A stretch of DNA of 64,000 nucleotides from Bacteroides sp. (GTDB lineage Bacteria; Bacteroidota; Bacteroidia; Bacteroidales; Bacteroidaceae), in assembly GCA_017472925.1 (NCBI GenBank), contig JAFUNS010000034.1:1-64000 (forward strand). The letters run 5' to 3'. Position numbers and translations under genes: made by a program. The notes under the pieces are model-generated. The model was not told the origin of the DNA. It made no database searches and saw nothing but the letters and a program-made list of their open reading frames with translations. Below, piece by piece: positions 53,982 to 63,106 of the stretch; within the stretch, counting starts at the first letter, position 1, and every line of letters begins with the position of its first letter.

Positions 53982-56681
53982 ATGAAAGTCTGGATAAGAA
54001 TCGTGATGTTGTTTGTATTGCTGGTAGGCAGTATGAATAATGTATGGGCCAAATCGACCAATCCTGGTGAAGAGAAAGACTATGTCTTGATTTTAAATTC
54101 GTATACCAATTACTATTATTTCAGTGAACGAATCATTGAGCCTATCTCTCATTTGGGCGATGTGCATGTCTATGTAGAGCACATGGGTATGATTATGATA
54201 GATAGCAATGAGAAACTGACAGAACTTAAGAAACATCTGTTTGCCCAATATGCCAATGTGCCCAAATTGGTGGTGATGATTGGGGCAGAATCGATGGTGG
54301 TACTGGACGATATCAAGGAACATTGGGGCGATGTACCCATTGTAGCCTGTATGGATGTAGACTACATTGTGCCCGAAGAGTCGTACGTTATGAAACGCCC
54401 GGTGATTCCTTCAGAGCGTTTGGACCTTCATAAATTGGTGCCGGAATACAACCTCACTCTGCTTCAATGTCCGGTGTATGTGGAAAACAACATTGACATC
54501 ATGCATCAGATGATACCCCAGATGAACAAGCTGTTGCTTATCGGCGATAACTCGTTCATCAACATGCAGTATCGTGAAAAGGCAGCCGAATATATCCACG
54601 ACCATTATCCTAACACTTCGTTTGAATATTTGTCGGCCGAAGAAATGGGGTTGGAACAACTGATGGCAGTGTTGGGTCAGGTAGACCAACGAACTACCGG
54701 GGTATTGTTCTCGTCTTGGTTGTCGGCTGATATTCTCTCGAAGAACATTGCTTTGATGGCCAATTCGTATATGGTGATTGCATCCACTCCTCCTCCCTTG
54801 TTTGTGCTGAGACACATCCAGATAGCCGAAGACAATAGTGTAGTGGGTGGATATGTACTCGATTATGAACGATTCGGTAAAACCATGTTGGGGGTAGTCA
54901 ATAAGGTAATGAGTGGAACACCGGCTCGCGATGTTCCTTTCCTACTCGAACCGTATGCGGCTCCATTCTTTAACTACGTGGCTTTGGAAAAGAAAAACCT
55001 GAACCCCGAGTTGTGTCCCGAAGGAACGGTGTTCTATCATCAACCTCCTACTTTTTACGAACGCTATAACCGGGTAATATGGGGAATAGGTGTCTTTATC
55101 TTAGTTGCTATCTTGGTGGTGATTTTACTACGTATGCAAATGGCACTGAAGATGAAAGAGCTTTCGGAAAGAAAACAAAAGATTAAACAAGAATATGCCG
55201 ATTTGTTCCATCACATGCCTATTGGTTATGTAAAGGCATTGGTCATTAAGAATGAAGAAGGAGAGGTGATTGATTTTTCGTATGAGAAAGCAAACAATCA
55301 GTTCCTGCTGAATTTCCATGACCATGAAAACGGAGAACTGATGTCTGCTTGGAATACAGAGTTTCTGGAACAGTTGCTGAAAATCTATCACTCGGATATC
55401 AAGCCGAATAAGATTGTGACTTTCCCCTTCTATTTCAAGGATTTGGATGCTTGTTTTAACTTCTATGTAGGAGCATCAGCCGAGGAAGAACACATCAATA
55501 TCTTCAGTATTGATACGACCGAACTTTATCGGGTTCAACAAGACTTGATTACGGCCAAAGAACAGGCAGAAGAATCCAACCGCTTGAAGTCGGCCTTCTT
55601 GGCTAATATGAGTCACGAAATTCGTACTCCGTTGAATGCCATTGTGGGATTCTCTAACATCCTTTCGGCATCGGAATCGCCTGAAGAGTCGCAAGAATAC
55701 ATTAACATTATCGAAAACAACAACGCCTTGTTGTTGCAATTGATTGGAGATATTCTGGATATTTCGAAGATTGAAGCCGGTACATTGGAATTCATCTATT
55801 CGGATATCGATTTGAATGCGGTGATGGGTGAAATAGAGAGTGCTACACGGATGCGTATGCAAAACAAGGAAGTGAAGTTAGTGTTTGCACCCGGATTGCC
55901 TGTTTGTCGCATCCATACAGAGAAGAACCGTTTGTCGCAGGTTATTATCAACATGCTGAACAATGCCATGAAGTTTACCAAAGAAGGTGAAATCCGTTTT
56001 GGTTATGAACTTCAAGGAGAAATGTTGTACTTCTATGTAAAAGACACCGGTTGCGGTATTCCGGCCGATAAGGTAGGCGAAGTATTCAACCGCTTTGTCA
56101 AATTGAACAAGTTTGTGCAGGGAACCGGTTTGGGCTTGGCCATTTGTCAGACCATTATTCATCGTATGGGAGGTAAGATTGGCGTGGAATCGGAAGAGGG
56201 CAAGGGCTCTAAATTCTGGTTTACCATTCCTTGTACCCCTGTTGTAGAAGAGGTGGCAGAAGTGACAGAAGAGGATGACAAGCAACCTTTGAAGTTGAAC
56301 TTGAATGAACAACTCACCATCTTGATTGCGGAAGACAATCCGAGCAACTACAAGCTCTTGAACACCATCTTGAAGGACGAATACAAGTTGATTCATGCCT
56401 GGAATGGAAAAGAGGCCGTGGAAAAGTTCAAGGAACACAAGCCGCATTTGGTTTTGATGGATATCAACATGCCTGAAATGAATGGTTATGAGGCAACGGC
56501 CGAAATCCGTAAGTTCGATTCAATCACACCGATTATTGCCGTAACCGCCTTTGCCTATGCTTCGGATGAACAGAAAGTGATGGAAAACGGTTTCAATGGC
56601 TATATGTCAAAACCGATTAACGCCAAGCAAATGCGTACAAAGATTGCTGAGGTTGTAAGCAAGCATATTCTCTTTATGTAA
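53982..56681 (+). CDS. Hybrid sensor histidine kinase with periplasmic substrate-binding-like domain
   Basis: Protein of 899 residues. Signal peptide (about 1-24), a periplasmic domain like an ABC-type substrate-binding protein (about 28-330; [20 protein letters not shown]), membrane segment ([20 protein letters not shown], about 366-388), PAS-like domain (about 405-520), HisKA with [20 protein letters not shown] (His near 545), HATPase ([26 protein letters not shown]), and a C-terminal receiver ([11 protein letters not shown]; phospho-acceptor in [13 protein letters not shown] near 826). It has no output domain, so a phosphotransfer partner must exist elsewhere. It lies 16 bp after U32. Confidence 0.93.
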   Translation: MKVWIRIVMLFVLLVGSMNNVWAKSTNPGEEKDYVLILNSYTNYYYFSERIIEPISHLGDVHVYVEHMGMIMIDSNEKLTELKKHLFAQYANVPKLVVMIGAESMVVLDDIKEHWGDVPIVACMDVDYIVPEESYVMKRPVIPSERLDLHKLVPEYNLTLLQCPVYVENNIDIMHQMIPQMNKLLLIGDNSFINMQYREKAAEYIHDHYPNTSFEYLSAEEMGLEQLMAVLGQVDQRTTGVLFSSWLSADILSKNIALMANSYMVIASTPPPLFVLRHIQIAEDNSVVGGYVLDYERFGKTMLGVVNKVMSGTPARDVPFLLEPYAAPFFNYVALEKKNLNPELCPEGTVFYHQPPTFYERYNRVIWGIGVFILVAILVVILLRMQMALKMKELSERKQKIKQEYADLFHHMPIGYVKALVIKNEEGEVIDFSYEKANNQFLLNFHDHENGELMSAWNTEFLEQLLKIYHSDIKPNKIVTFPFYFKDLDACFNFYVGASAEEEHINIFSIDTTELYRVQQDLITAKEQAEESNRLKSAFLANMSHEIRTPLNAIVGFSNILSASESPEESQEYINIIENNNALLLQLIGDILDISKIEAGTLEFIYSDIDLNAVMGEIESATRMRMQNKEVKLVFAPGLPVCRIHTEKNRLSQVIINMLNNAMKFTKEGEIRFGYELQGEMLYFYVKDTGCGIPADKVGEVFNRFVKLNKFVQGTGLGLAICQTIIHRMGGKIGVESEEGKGSKFWFTIPCTPVVEEVAEVTEEDDKQPLKLNLNEQLTILIAEDNPSNYKLLNTILKDEYKLIHAWNGKEAVEKFKEHKPHLVLMDINMPEMNGYEATAEIRKFDSITPIIAVTAFAYASDEQKVMENGFNGYMSKPINAKQMRTKIAEVVSKHILFM

Positions 56682-56691
56682 AATACACGTT

Positions 56692-57375
56692 ATGAAAGCA
56701 ATCATACACTTTCTCCGTCAGTTGCAATGCAACAATAACCGCGAATGGTTCAATGCTCATAAGAAAGAATTCTTGATGCACCAGGCGCGTTTTCATGAGT
56801 TGGTAGACGAGGTTATCAAGGAAATTACGGTGTTCGATGCCGATGTGGCCGGACTTACCGCCAAGGATTGTACCTATCGCATTTATCGGGATGTACGCTT
56901 TTCGTCCGACAAAAGTCCGTACAAATGCCATTTCGGAGCCTTTATTGCCAAAGGAGGAAAGAAGGCGGGCAATGCCGGATATTATTTCCACATCAGTACA
57001 GGAGGTGGCGAGGAGTACCCTTATTGCCACATGTTGGCCGCAGGCGATTATTGCTACAAGCCCGAAGTGATGAAGATTCTTCGCGAAGACATTGTGAATG
57101 GTGAGGGCGATTTTGATGCGGTAGTGAAGCAAGCCGATGCTTCCTTTACTTTGGATAATGACGGTGCCTTGAAGCGGAATCCCAAAGGCTTCCCCGCCGA
57201 CGCACCTTATTCGGAATACATCCGGTTGAAGTATTTTTGCTTGACCGCCATTCCCGATGACGAGTTTTGGGAAGGAGAGGACTTGGCCAAACGTATTGCC
57301 TCCAAGTTTGCTACCACCAAGCCTTTCCTGGATTACATCAATCGTGCCATTGACTTTGAAAGGGAGGAAGAATAG
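56692..57375 (+). CDS. DUF2461 family protein
   Basis: Protein of 227 residues with no signal peptide or membrane segment. The family opening IHFLRQLQCNNNREWFNAHK, the core YRIYRDVRFSSDKSPYKCHF and the C-terminal FWEGEDLAKRIASKFATTKP match DUF2461 (also known as TIGR02453). No biochemical function is established. It follows the hybrid kinase by 10 bp and ends the operon; whether it is functionally linked to the kinase is unknown. Confidence 0.88.
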   Translation: MKAIIHFLRQLQCNNNREWFNAHKKEFLMHQARFHELVDEVIKEITVFDADVAGLTAKDCTYRIYRDVRFSSDKSPYKCHFGAFIAKGGKKAGNAGYYFHISTGGGEEYPYCHMLAAGDYCYKPEVMKILREDIVNGEGDFDAVVKQADASFTLDNDGALKRNPKGFPADAPYSEYIRLKYFCLTAIPDDEFWEGEDLAKRIASKFATTKPFLDYINRAIDFEREEE

Positions 57376-57394
57376 TACGACGAGTTACGCATCA

Positions 57395-57431
57395 GAAAAC
57401 GACGTTTTCTTTATCGTAAAACGACGTTTTA
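57395..57431. repeat. Pair of 15-bp palindromes, 22 bp apart
   Basis: GAAAACGACGTTTTC (57395-57409) and TAAAACGACGTTTTA (57417-57431) share the core AAAACG-A-CGTTTT. Each outer base is also complementary. Centres are two helical turns apart, so this could be an operator for the SUMF1 gene 48 nt downstream, or a dispersed repeat. Confidence 0.75.
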
Positions 57432-57478
57432 CAAAGCATAAAAGGCCTTATTAGTTTTATTTACGTTTCGTGTTGTAT

Positions 57479-59464
57479 ATGATGAGAAATCTATTTGCTC
57501 TTTTAGTGTTGGTATGTATAACACCCATTGCCTCCGCCCAATCCATCCCGATGGTAGAAATCCCTTCGGGAAGTTTCTATATGGGTTCTCTCGGACTGGA
57601 GGAAAACTATGACGAAGCCCCCATGCATCGGGTACATATCAGTCGGCCTTTCTTGATGAGCCGTACGGAAATCACCAATGCGCAATACGAAGAATTCTGT
57701 CCCGAACACAAGGAATTACGGGGTAAATATGGTTTTTCTACCGACGATGACGAACCGGTGGTATTGGTGAGTCACGATGAGGCCATGGCCTTTTGCCGAT
57801 GGCTATCTGCCAAAGAAGGGAAAACCTATCGCCTTCCTACCGAGGCCGAATGGGAATATGCTTGCAGAGCCGGCACGATGTGGAAGTTCTACATGGATGA
57901 TAAGTTGCCTGCCGTTTATCATCGCAATCAGGAAATAGTATCCGAACTGAAACCCGTAAAACTGAATGTGGCACAAACGCCTGCTAATCCGTGGGGGTTG
58001 TACGACATGTGCGGGAATGTAGAGGAATGGTGCCTGGATTGGTACGGGCCTTATGTGGATGGCGAACAGACTGATCCGGTAGGTTATGCCGAGGGTATGT
58101 GTCGGGTAACTCGTGGAGGAAGCCACAATACTCCTACCGACTATCTGCGTTGTAGCAACCGGTTGGCTATGTTGCCGGGCGATAAAAGTGTGATGATCGG
58201 TTTCCGAATTGTCCAGGCGGAATACCCTTCTACCGCTCCTTTGCAAAGAGAAGTGGTGTCTGAATCTATCCAACAAAAGCCGTGGAAATGGGAAGCCGTA
58301 TCGAAAGACCAACCGATATTCCATGCTCCTCAAGTATTTGTCAAGGAACCTTTGGAAGGTAGTAAGACGCCTTTCTATCCGCATAATCACCAACCGGCCA
58401 TCACATGGTGTGAGAATGGTGACTTGTTGGCCATTTGGTTCTCTACTAAAGAAGAGAAAGGACGCGAAATGATTGTACTGACTTCCCGTCTCAAAGCCGG
58501 TAGCAACGAATGGGAAGAAGCCAAGCTTTTCTATCATGTACCCGACCGTAACCTGACGGGTTCGGCTCTATATCACGATGGGAAAGGTACACTTTACCAT
58601 ATTAATGGGGTGGAACAAGCCGGACGTTGGCGTAATCTGATGCTGACGCTTCGCACCAGTACCGACAACGGACAGACATGGACCCAGCCTCGTATCATTG
58701 CTCCCGAACACACCATGCGCCATCAAGTTATCGCCGGCACCTTTGTGACTCGTGAGGGATGGATGATTCAGCCTTGCGATGCTACTCCTTCGGCTTCGGG
58801 AGGTACGGCTATTCATATCAGCAAAGATAAGGGACAAACATGGACAGACCCTTGGGACGGTCGGCCTTCAGAGTATGTACAAGGGGGAAAAGGAACCACT
58901 ATTGCCGGTATTCATGCCGGAGTGGTACAACTGAAAGACGGTCGCCTGATGGCTTTGGGTCGCAAGAATAACATCAAGGATAAGGACGGACGCGAGCGTA
59001 TGCCAATGAGTATATCCGATGATATGGGTAAGACATGGACCTATTCGGCCTCGGAATTCCCACCGTTGGAAGGTCATCAACGCCTGGTACTCACCCGTTT
59101 GAATGAAGGTCCGCTGCTTTTTGTATCGTTTACCGACCATCCCTATCGTACTCCAGCGAGTGAACGTGGCTTGCTCTTTACCGATAAGGATGGGAAAACC
59201 TTCCGTGGATATGGACTTTATGCCGCTCTCTCTTTCGACGAAGGAAAGACCTGGCCTATAAAGCGTTTGATAACCGATGGAGAATACCGTTTGCTGAATG
59301 GTGGAGCATGGACACAATTCTTTGAAATGGATGCCACTCATGCCGAGCCTCGAGGTTATTTGGCTTGCACTCAAACGCCCGACAACATGATTCATCTCAT
59401 CTCAAGTCGATTGCATTACCGGTTTAATTTGGCTTGGTTGATGGGGAAATCCAAAAACTTTTAG
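57479..59464 (+). CDS. SUMF1/FGE-like domain fused to a sialidase-like (BNR) domain, secreted
   Basis: Protein of 661 residues from ATG 57479 (57482 is also possible). Signal peptide (ending ASAQS). About residues 25-250 form a formylglycine-generating-enzyme-like domain: VEIPSGSFYMGSLG, RLPTEAEWEYACRAG, WGLYDMCGNVEEWCLDWYG, VTRGGSHNTP, GFRIV. From about 285 to 655 a six-bladed propeller with Asp-box repeats follows (STDNGQTWTQPR; SKDKGQTWTDPW; SDDMGKTWTYS). The active-site Cys pair of true formylglycine enzymes is not obvious, so a binding or structural role is possible. The propeller resembles exo-sialidase-type enzymes, with no certain catalytic triad readable by eye. Confidence 0.88.
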   Translation: MMRNLFALLVLVCITPIASAQSIPMVEIPSGSFYMGSLGLEENYDEAPMHRVHISRPFLMSRTEITNAQYEEFCPEHKELRGKYGFSTDDDEPVVLVSHDEAMAFCRWLSAKEGKTYRLPTEAEWEYACRAGTMWKFYMDDKLPAVYHRNQEIVSELKPVKLNVAQTPANPWGLYDMCGNVEEWCLDWYGPYVDGEQTDPVGYAEGMCRVTRGGSHNTPTDYLRCSNRLAMLPGDKSVMIGFRIVQAEYPSTAPLQREVVSESIQQKPWKWEAVSKDQPIFHAPQVFVKEPLEGSKTPFYPHNHQPAITWCENGDLLAIWFSTKEEKGREMIVLTSRLKAGSNEWEEAKLFYHVPDRNLTGSALYHDGKGTLYHINGVEQAGRWRNLMLTLRTSTDNGQTWTQPRIIAPEHTMRHQVIAGTFVTREGWMIQPCDATPSASGGTAIHISKDKGQTWTDPWDGRPSEYVQGGKGTTIAGIHAGVVQLKDGRLMALGRKNNIKDKDGRERMPMSISDDMGKTWTYSASEFPPLEGHQRLVLTRLNEGPLLFVSFTDHPYRTPASERGLLFTDKDGKTFRGYGLYAALSFDEGKTWPIKRLITDGEYRLLNGGAWTQFFEMDATHAEPRGYLACTQTPDNMIHLISSRLHYRFNLAWLMGKSKNF

Positions 59465-59496
59465 AGGAACAAGGAGTAAGACCCAAGAAAAACTTG

Positions 59497-59504
59497 TATC
59501 TTTG
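59497..59504 (+). promoter_or_regulatory. -7 promoter box of argS
   Basis: TATCTTTG (TAnnTTTG), 34 nt before ATG 59539. Confidence 0.6.
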
Positions 59505-59538
59505 CAACTCAATAACAAATAAGTACTTATAGCGCGTT

Positions 59539-61359
59539 ATGAATATTGAACAGAAACTGACCGCAACAGTCATTGCGGCATTGAATACACTCTATGGTCA
59601 AGAAGTACCCGAAAAGATGGTACAGCTACAGAAGACCAAGAAAGAATTCGAAGGTCATTTGACCCTCGTGGTGTTCCCGTTCTTGAAGATGAGTAAGAAG
59701 GGACCCGAACAGACCGCACAAGAAATTGGGGAATATTTGAAGCAGAATGCTCCTGAACTGGTGTCGGCTTATAATGCAGTGAAGGGTTTCTTGAACCTGA
59801 CCATTGCATCGGATTGCTGGATTGAACTTCTCAATAGCATTCATGCGGATGCGGAATATGGTATCACCAAAGCTACAGAGAATTCTCCGTTGGTGATGAT
59901 TGAATATTCTTCACCAAACACCAACAAGCCACTCCACTTGGGACACGTCCGCAACAACCTCCTCGGTTGGGCATTGGCCAATGTAATGGCAGCTAATGGT
60001 AACAAGGTGGTGAAGACCAATATTGTGAACGACCGCGGTATCCACATCTGTAAGTCGATGTTGGCCTGGTTGAAATATGGTAATGGCGAAACTCCTGAAT
60101 CGAGCGGTAAGAAAGGTGACCACCTGATTGGTGATTACTATGTAGCTTTTGACAAGCACTACAAGGCTGAAGTGAAGGAACTGATGGCCGCTTACCAAGC
60201 GGAAGGAATGAGTGAAGAAGAAGCAAAGGCTAAGGCCGAAGCCAATTCTCCATTGATGCTCGAAGCTCGTGAAATGCTCCGCAAGTGGGAAGCAAACGAC
60301 CCGGAAGTACGTGGCCTTTGGGAAAAGATGAACAATTGGGTTTATGCCGGTTTCGATGAAACATACGCTCAGATGGGTGTAGGTTTCGATAAAATTTATT
60401 ATGAATCGCAGACTTATCTTGAAGGTAAGGAAAAAGTAATGGAAGGTTTGGATAAGGGATTCTTCTTCCGTAAGGAAGACAACTCTGTTTGGGCCGACTT
60501 GACCGCTGAAGGACTTGACCATAAGCTCTTGCTACGTGGTGATGGTACATCGGTATACATGACTCAGGATATCGGTACAGCTAAGCTTCGTTTCCAGGAC
60601 TTCCCTATCGACAAGATGATTTATGTGGTAGGTAACGAACAGAACTATCACTTCCAGGTGCTTTCTATTCTCCTTGACAAACTCGGTTTCGAATGGGGTA
60701 AGGGATTGGTACACTTCTCATACGGTATGGTGGAATTGCCAGAAGGTAAGATGAAGAGCCGCGAAGGTACTGTAGTGGATGCCGATGATTTGATGGCCGC
60801 TATGATTGAAACTGCTAAGGAAACTTCGGCAGAACTCGGCAAGCTCGATGGCTTGACACAAGAAGAAGCAGACAACATTGCCCGCATCGTGGGTCTCGGT
60901 GCCTTGAAGTACTTCATCCTGAAGGTAGATGCCCGCAAGAACATGACGTTCAACCCGAAGGAATCCATTGACTTCAACGGAAATACAGGCCCGTTTATCC
61001 AATATACTTATGCCCGTATCCAGTCTGTACTTCGTAAGGCAGCTGAACAAGGTATTGAAATTCCGGTTGTAATTCCTGCAGGCCTTGAATTGAGTGCCAA
61101 GGAAGAAGGCTTAATCCAGATGTTGGCCGATTTCAAGAATACCGTGAAGCAAGCCGGTACTGATTATAATCCATCGGTTATTGCCAATTATGCATACGAT
61201 TTGGTGAAGGAATACAATCAGTTCTATCATGACTTCAGCATCTTGCGCGAAGAAAACGAAGCCCTCAAGGTATTCCGTTTGGCTTTGAGTCAGAATGTAG
61301 GCAAGATTGTGAAGCTCGCTATGGGCTTGTTGGGAATTGAAGTTCCTGAACGTATGTAA
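59539..61359 (+). CDS. argS: Arginyl-tRNA synthetase
   Basis: Protein of 606 residues, full length. N-terminal Add1 domain (about 1-110), the class-I HIGH motif as HLGHVRNNLLGWALANV near 133, KMSKS-type loop as KMKSREGTVVDADDLM near 404, and the DALR anticodon-binding domain at the C terminus (FHDFSILREE-like YHDFSILREENEALKVFRLA). It charges tRNA-Arg. Ribosomal codon preference is strong, in line with high expression. Confidence 0.96.
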   Translation: MNIEQKLTATVIAALNTLYGQEVPEKMVQLQKTKKEFEGHLTLVVFPFLKMSKKGPEQTAQEIGEYLKQNAPELVSAYNAVKGFLNLTIASDCWIELLNSIHADAEYGITKATENSPLVMIEYSSPNTNKPLHLGHVRNNLLGWALANVMAANGNKVVKTNIVNDRGIHICKSMLAWLKYGNGETPESSGKKGDHLIGDYYVAFDKHYKAEVKELMAAYQAEGMSEEEAKAKAEANSPLMLEAREMLRKWEANDPEVRGLWEKMNNWVYAGFDETYAQMGVGFDKIYYESQTYLEGKEKVMEGLDKGFFFRKEDNSVWADLTAEGLDHKLLLRGDGTSVYMTQDIGTAKLRFQDFPIDKMIYVVGNEQNYHFQVLSILLDKLGFEWGKGLVHFSYGMVELPEGKMKSREGTVVDADDLMAAMIETAKETSAELGKLDGLTQEEADNIARIVGLGALKYFILKVDARKNMTFNPKESIDFNGNTGPFIQYTYARIQSVLRKAAEQGIEIPVVIPAGLELSAKEEGLIQMLADFKNTVKQAGTDYNPSVIANYAYDLVKEYNQFYHDFSILREENEALKVFRLALSQNVGKIVKLAMGLLGIEVPERM

Positions 61360-61368
61360 ATCAATAGA

Positions 61369-61398
61369 TGTCATCCTTCGCTTTCACTCAGAATGACA
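61369..61398. repeat. Short dispersed hairpin repeat between argS and rnhA
   Basis: TGTCATCCTTCG and CTCAGAATGACA form an imperfect hairpin, a shortened relative of the palindrome at 51440-51529. It overlaps a false in-frame extension of the rnhA gene. Confidence 0.6.
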
Positions 61399-61412
61399 CA
61401 AATGTTTTGGGG

Positions 61413-62039
61413 ATGAAGAAACAAAAATATTATGTAGTATGGAAAGGTGTCAGTCCAGGAATCTATGATTCTTGGACTGATTGCCAACTACAGACCAAAG
61501 GTTACGATGGGGCACAATACAAGTCTTTCGACACTCGTGAAGAAGCGGAACGTGCATTGGCTTCTTCTCCTTTTCAATATATAGGAAAGAATGCTCCCCA
61601 AAAAGATGATACTCCCAAGCAATTACCTGAAAACTTTGATATGAATTGTGTGGCGGTAGATGCGGCCTGTAGCGGTAATCCGGGCCCGATGGAATATCGG
61701 GGAGTATACTTGTTGACCGGGCAGGAAATCTTTCACTTCGGTCCGGTTCATGGAACCAATAATATCGGTGAATTTCTGGCTATTGTCCACGCCCTGGCTT
61801 TGATGAAACAAAAGAATATTTCCCTGACCATTTATTCCGATAGTCGTAATGCTTTGGCATGGGTGAAGCAAAAGAAATGTAAGACCAAGTTGGAGCGTAC
61901 TCCAAAGACGGAAGAACTCTTTCAAATGATAGAACGGGCAGAGAACTGGCTCAAAACACATAACTATGCTGATATTCCTATTTTGAAATGGGAAACGGAG
62001 GAATGGGGAGAAGTTCCAGCTGATTTTGGACGTAAATAA
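61413..62039 (+). CDS. rnhA: Ribonuclease HI with N-terminal viroplasmin-like (RNA:DNA hybrid-binding) domain
   Basis: Protein of 208 residues from ATG 61413, where the family start MKKQKYYVVWKGVSPGIYDS begins; the 15 codons before it lie in an intergenic repeat. Hybrid-binding domain about 3-50 (KGYDGAQYKSFDTREEAERA), then the RNase H fold with the acidic residues in VDAACSGNPGPMEYRG (Asp near 82), NIGEFLAIVHAL (Glu), IYSDSRNALAW (Asp) and VPADFGRK (last acidic residue). It removes RNA from RNA:DNA hybrids. It ends at a perfect terminator shared with the converging GH43-like gene. Confidence 0.93.
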   Translation: MKKQKYYVVWKGVSPGIYDSWTDCQLQTKGYDGAQYKSFDTREEAERALASSPFQYIGKNAPQKDDTPKQLPENFDMNCVAVDAACSGNPGPMEYRGVYLLTGQEIFHFGPVHGTNNIGEFLAIVHALALMKQKNISLTIYSDSRNALAWVKQKKCKTKLERTPKTEELFQMIERAENWLKTHNYADIPILKWETEEWGEVPADFGRK

Positions 62040-62070
62040 AAAGTGGATGTGCTGAACACATCCACTTTTT
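62038..62070. terminator. Bidirectional terminator between rnhA and the GH43-like gene
   Basis: Perfect 14-bp stem AAAAAGTGGATGTG/CACATCCACTTTTT with a 5-nt loop. A run of A on one side and T on the other lets it work on both strands; the two stop codons lie within a few bases. Confidence 0.92.
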
Positions 62071-62073
62071 ATT

Positions 62074-63009
62074 TTATTTCAATCCATTCAGGATTTCTTC
62101 AGATACTTTAAAGGCGGTACCGTGGCGTATACCTTTTGGGAAAGAAACAGAATCGGATACATCTTCCCAATGTTGCATGTCCTTGGAACGGATTGCACCG
62201 TATTTCTTTTGTGTATATTTATCGAAATAAACATATACATAATCGCCCACCTGGAGTGGTGTAGGACCTTCTGCCCAATAGTCACCAGTAATGGGAGCCG
62301 ATACTTCGGTTGGGAAATCAAAAGGCTTATTGTTGGAAGTGATACGCAAATTCTTTTCGGCCGGTGCAGAGTTCTCGTTCTTTACAAATAGATAATAAGT
62401 GTTGTCTTTTTCAAGAATGGCACCATCAATCACAGAGAAACCGGGTTCGAAGAATAATTGGGTATCGCTGAAGGTCTTGAAGTCTTTGGTGGTTACATAA
62501 TATTGACGATGGTTCAATCCCTTTTCACTTTCAGAAGTAGCTAATTCAGGGAAAGCTCCTGGTACGGTTGATGCCCAGAAAATGTAGAATGTTTTGTCCT
62601 TTTTATCATAAAACAATTCAGGAGCCCAAGTATTTTTGGTTCCTTCAAACTTTTCCATAACAGGAATGTTTTGTTGTGCCGACCAGTTGATTAAGTCTTT
62701 GGAAGAAGCGTAGCCAATTCCTTGGTCCCACCAACCGCTGGTCCATACCATGTGGAAGGTACCTGTTTCGTCTTGCACGATACTGGGGTCGCGCATCAGT
62801 TTGTCCTTACCTATTTCAGGTTTCAAGAAAATGCTGTCGCCTTTCAAGGCTTCCCATTTCAAACCGTCCATGCTATAAGCTAAATGGAGTCCGTCGCCAT
62901 TGCCATTAAAGTAAGAAAACAGATAAACATCCTTGGATTCTTTGGAAGAAGTACATGCACAGAATACCCATGCAATGATTGCTGTAAGAAATAATAGATT
63001 CTTTTTCAT
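62074..63009 (-). CDS. GH43-like five-bladed beta-propeller glycosidase, lipoprotein
   Basis: Protein of 311 residues from ATG 63009, preceded by a -7 box; a longer in-frame start at 63105 would cross the promoter. Lipoprotein signal ending VFCAC, then TSSKES. The propeller shows LHLAYSMDGLKWEAL, LMRDPSIVQDETGTFHMVWT (the Asp of GH43-like enzymes), GYASSKDLINWS, TWAPELFYDKKDKTFYIFWA (Glu of WAPE) and VIDGAILEKDNTYYLFVKNE. Substrates in the clan are arabinosyl, xylosyl or fructosyl glycosides; the exact one is not readable. It is not near a SusCD pair. Confidence 0.82.
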   Translation of the reverse strand: MKKNLLFLTAIIAWVFCACTSSKESKDVYLFSYFNGNGDGLHLAYSMDGLKWEALKGDSIFLKPEIGKDKLMRDPSIVQDETGTFHMVWTSGWWDQGIGYASSKDLINWSAQQNIPVMEKFEGTKNTWAPELFYDKKDKTFYIFWASTVPGAFPELATSESEKGLNHRQYYVTTKDFKTFSDTQLFFEPGFSVIDGAILEKDNTYYLFVKNENSAPAEKNLRITSNNKPFDFPTEVSAPITGDYWAEGPTPLQVGDYVYVYFDKYTQKKYGAIRSKDMQHWEDVSDSVSFPKGIRHGTAFKVSEEILNGLK

Positions 63010-63031
63010 GGTTATAATAGTTGATTTTTGA

Positions 63032-63039
63032 CAAAAATA
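63032..63039 (-). promoter_or_regulatory. -7 promoter box of the GH43-like gene
   Basis: Minus-strand TATTTTTG (TAnnTTTG), 22 nt before ATG 63009. Confidence 0.55.
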
Positions 63040-63072
63040 CGAAAAACCTCCGTTATTTTGAAAAAGAAATTC

Positions 63073-63080
63073 TACTTTTG
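63073..63080 (+). promoter_or_regulatory. -7 promoter box of the LTA-synthase-like gene
   Basis: TACTTTTG (TAnnTTTG), 26 nt before ATG 63107; divergent from the GH43-like promoter, with only 33 bp between the two boxes. Confidence 0.6.
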
Positions 63081-63106
63081 TGATTACATTATTGTTATTG
63101 TTCATT

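Noticed and set aside
61368..61412. Extended N terminus of RNase HI
   Set aside because: The extra 15 codons are the intergenic hairpin repeat; the known family start is at 61413.
63010..63105. Extended N terminus of the GH43-like protein
   Set aside because: It would contain the -7 box of this gene and delay the lipoprotein signal, which begins at ATG 63009.
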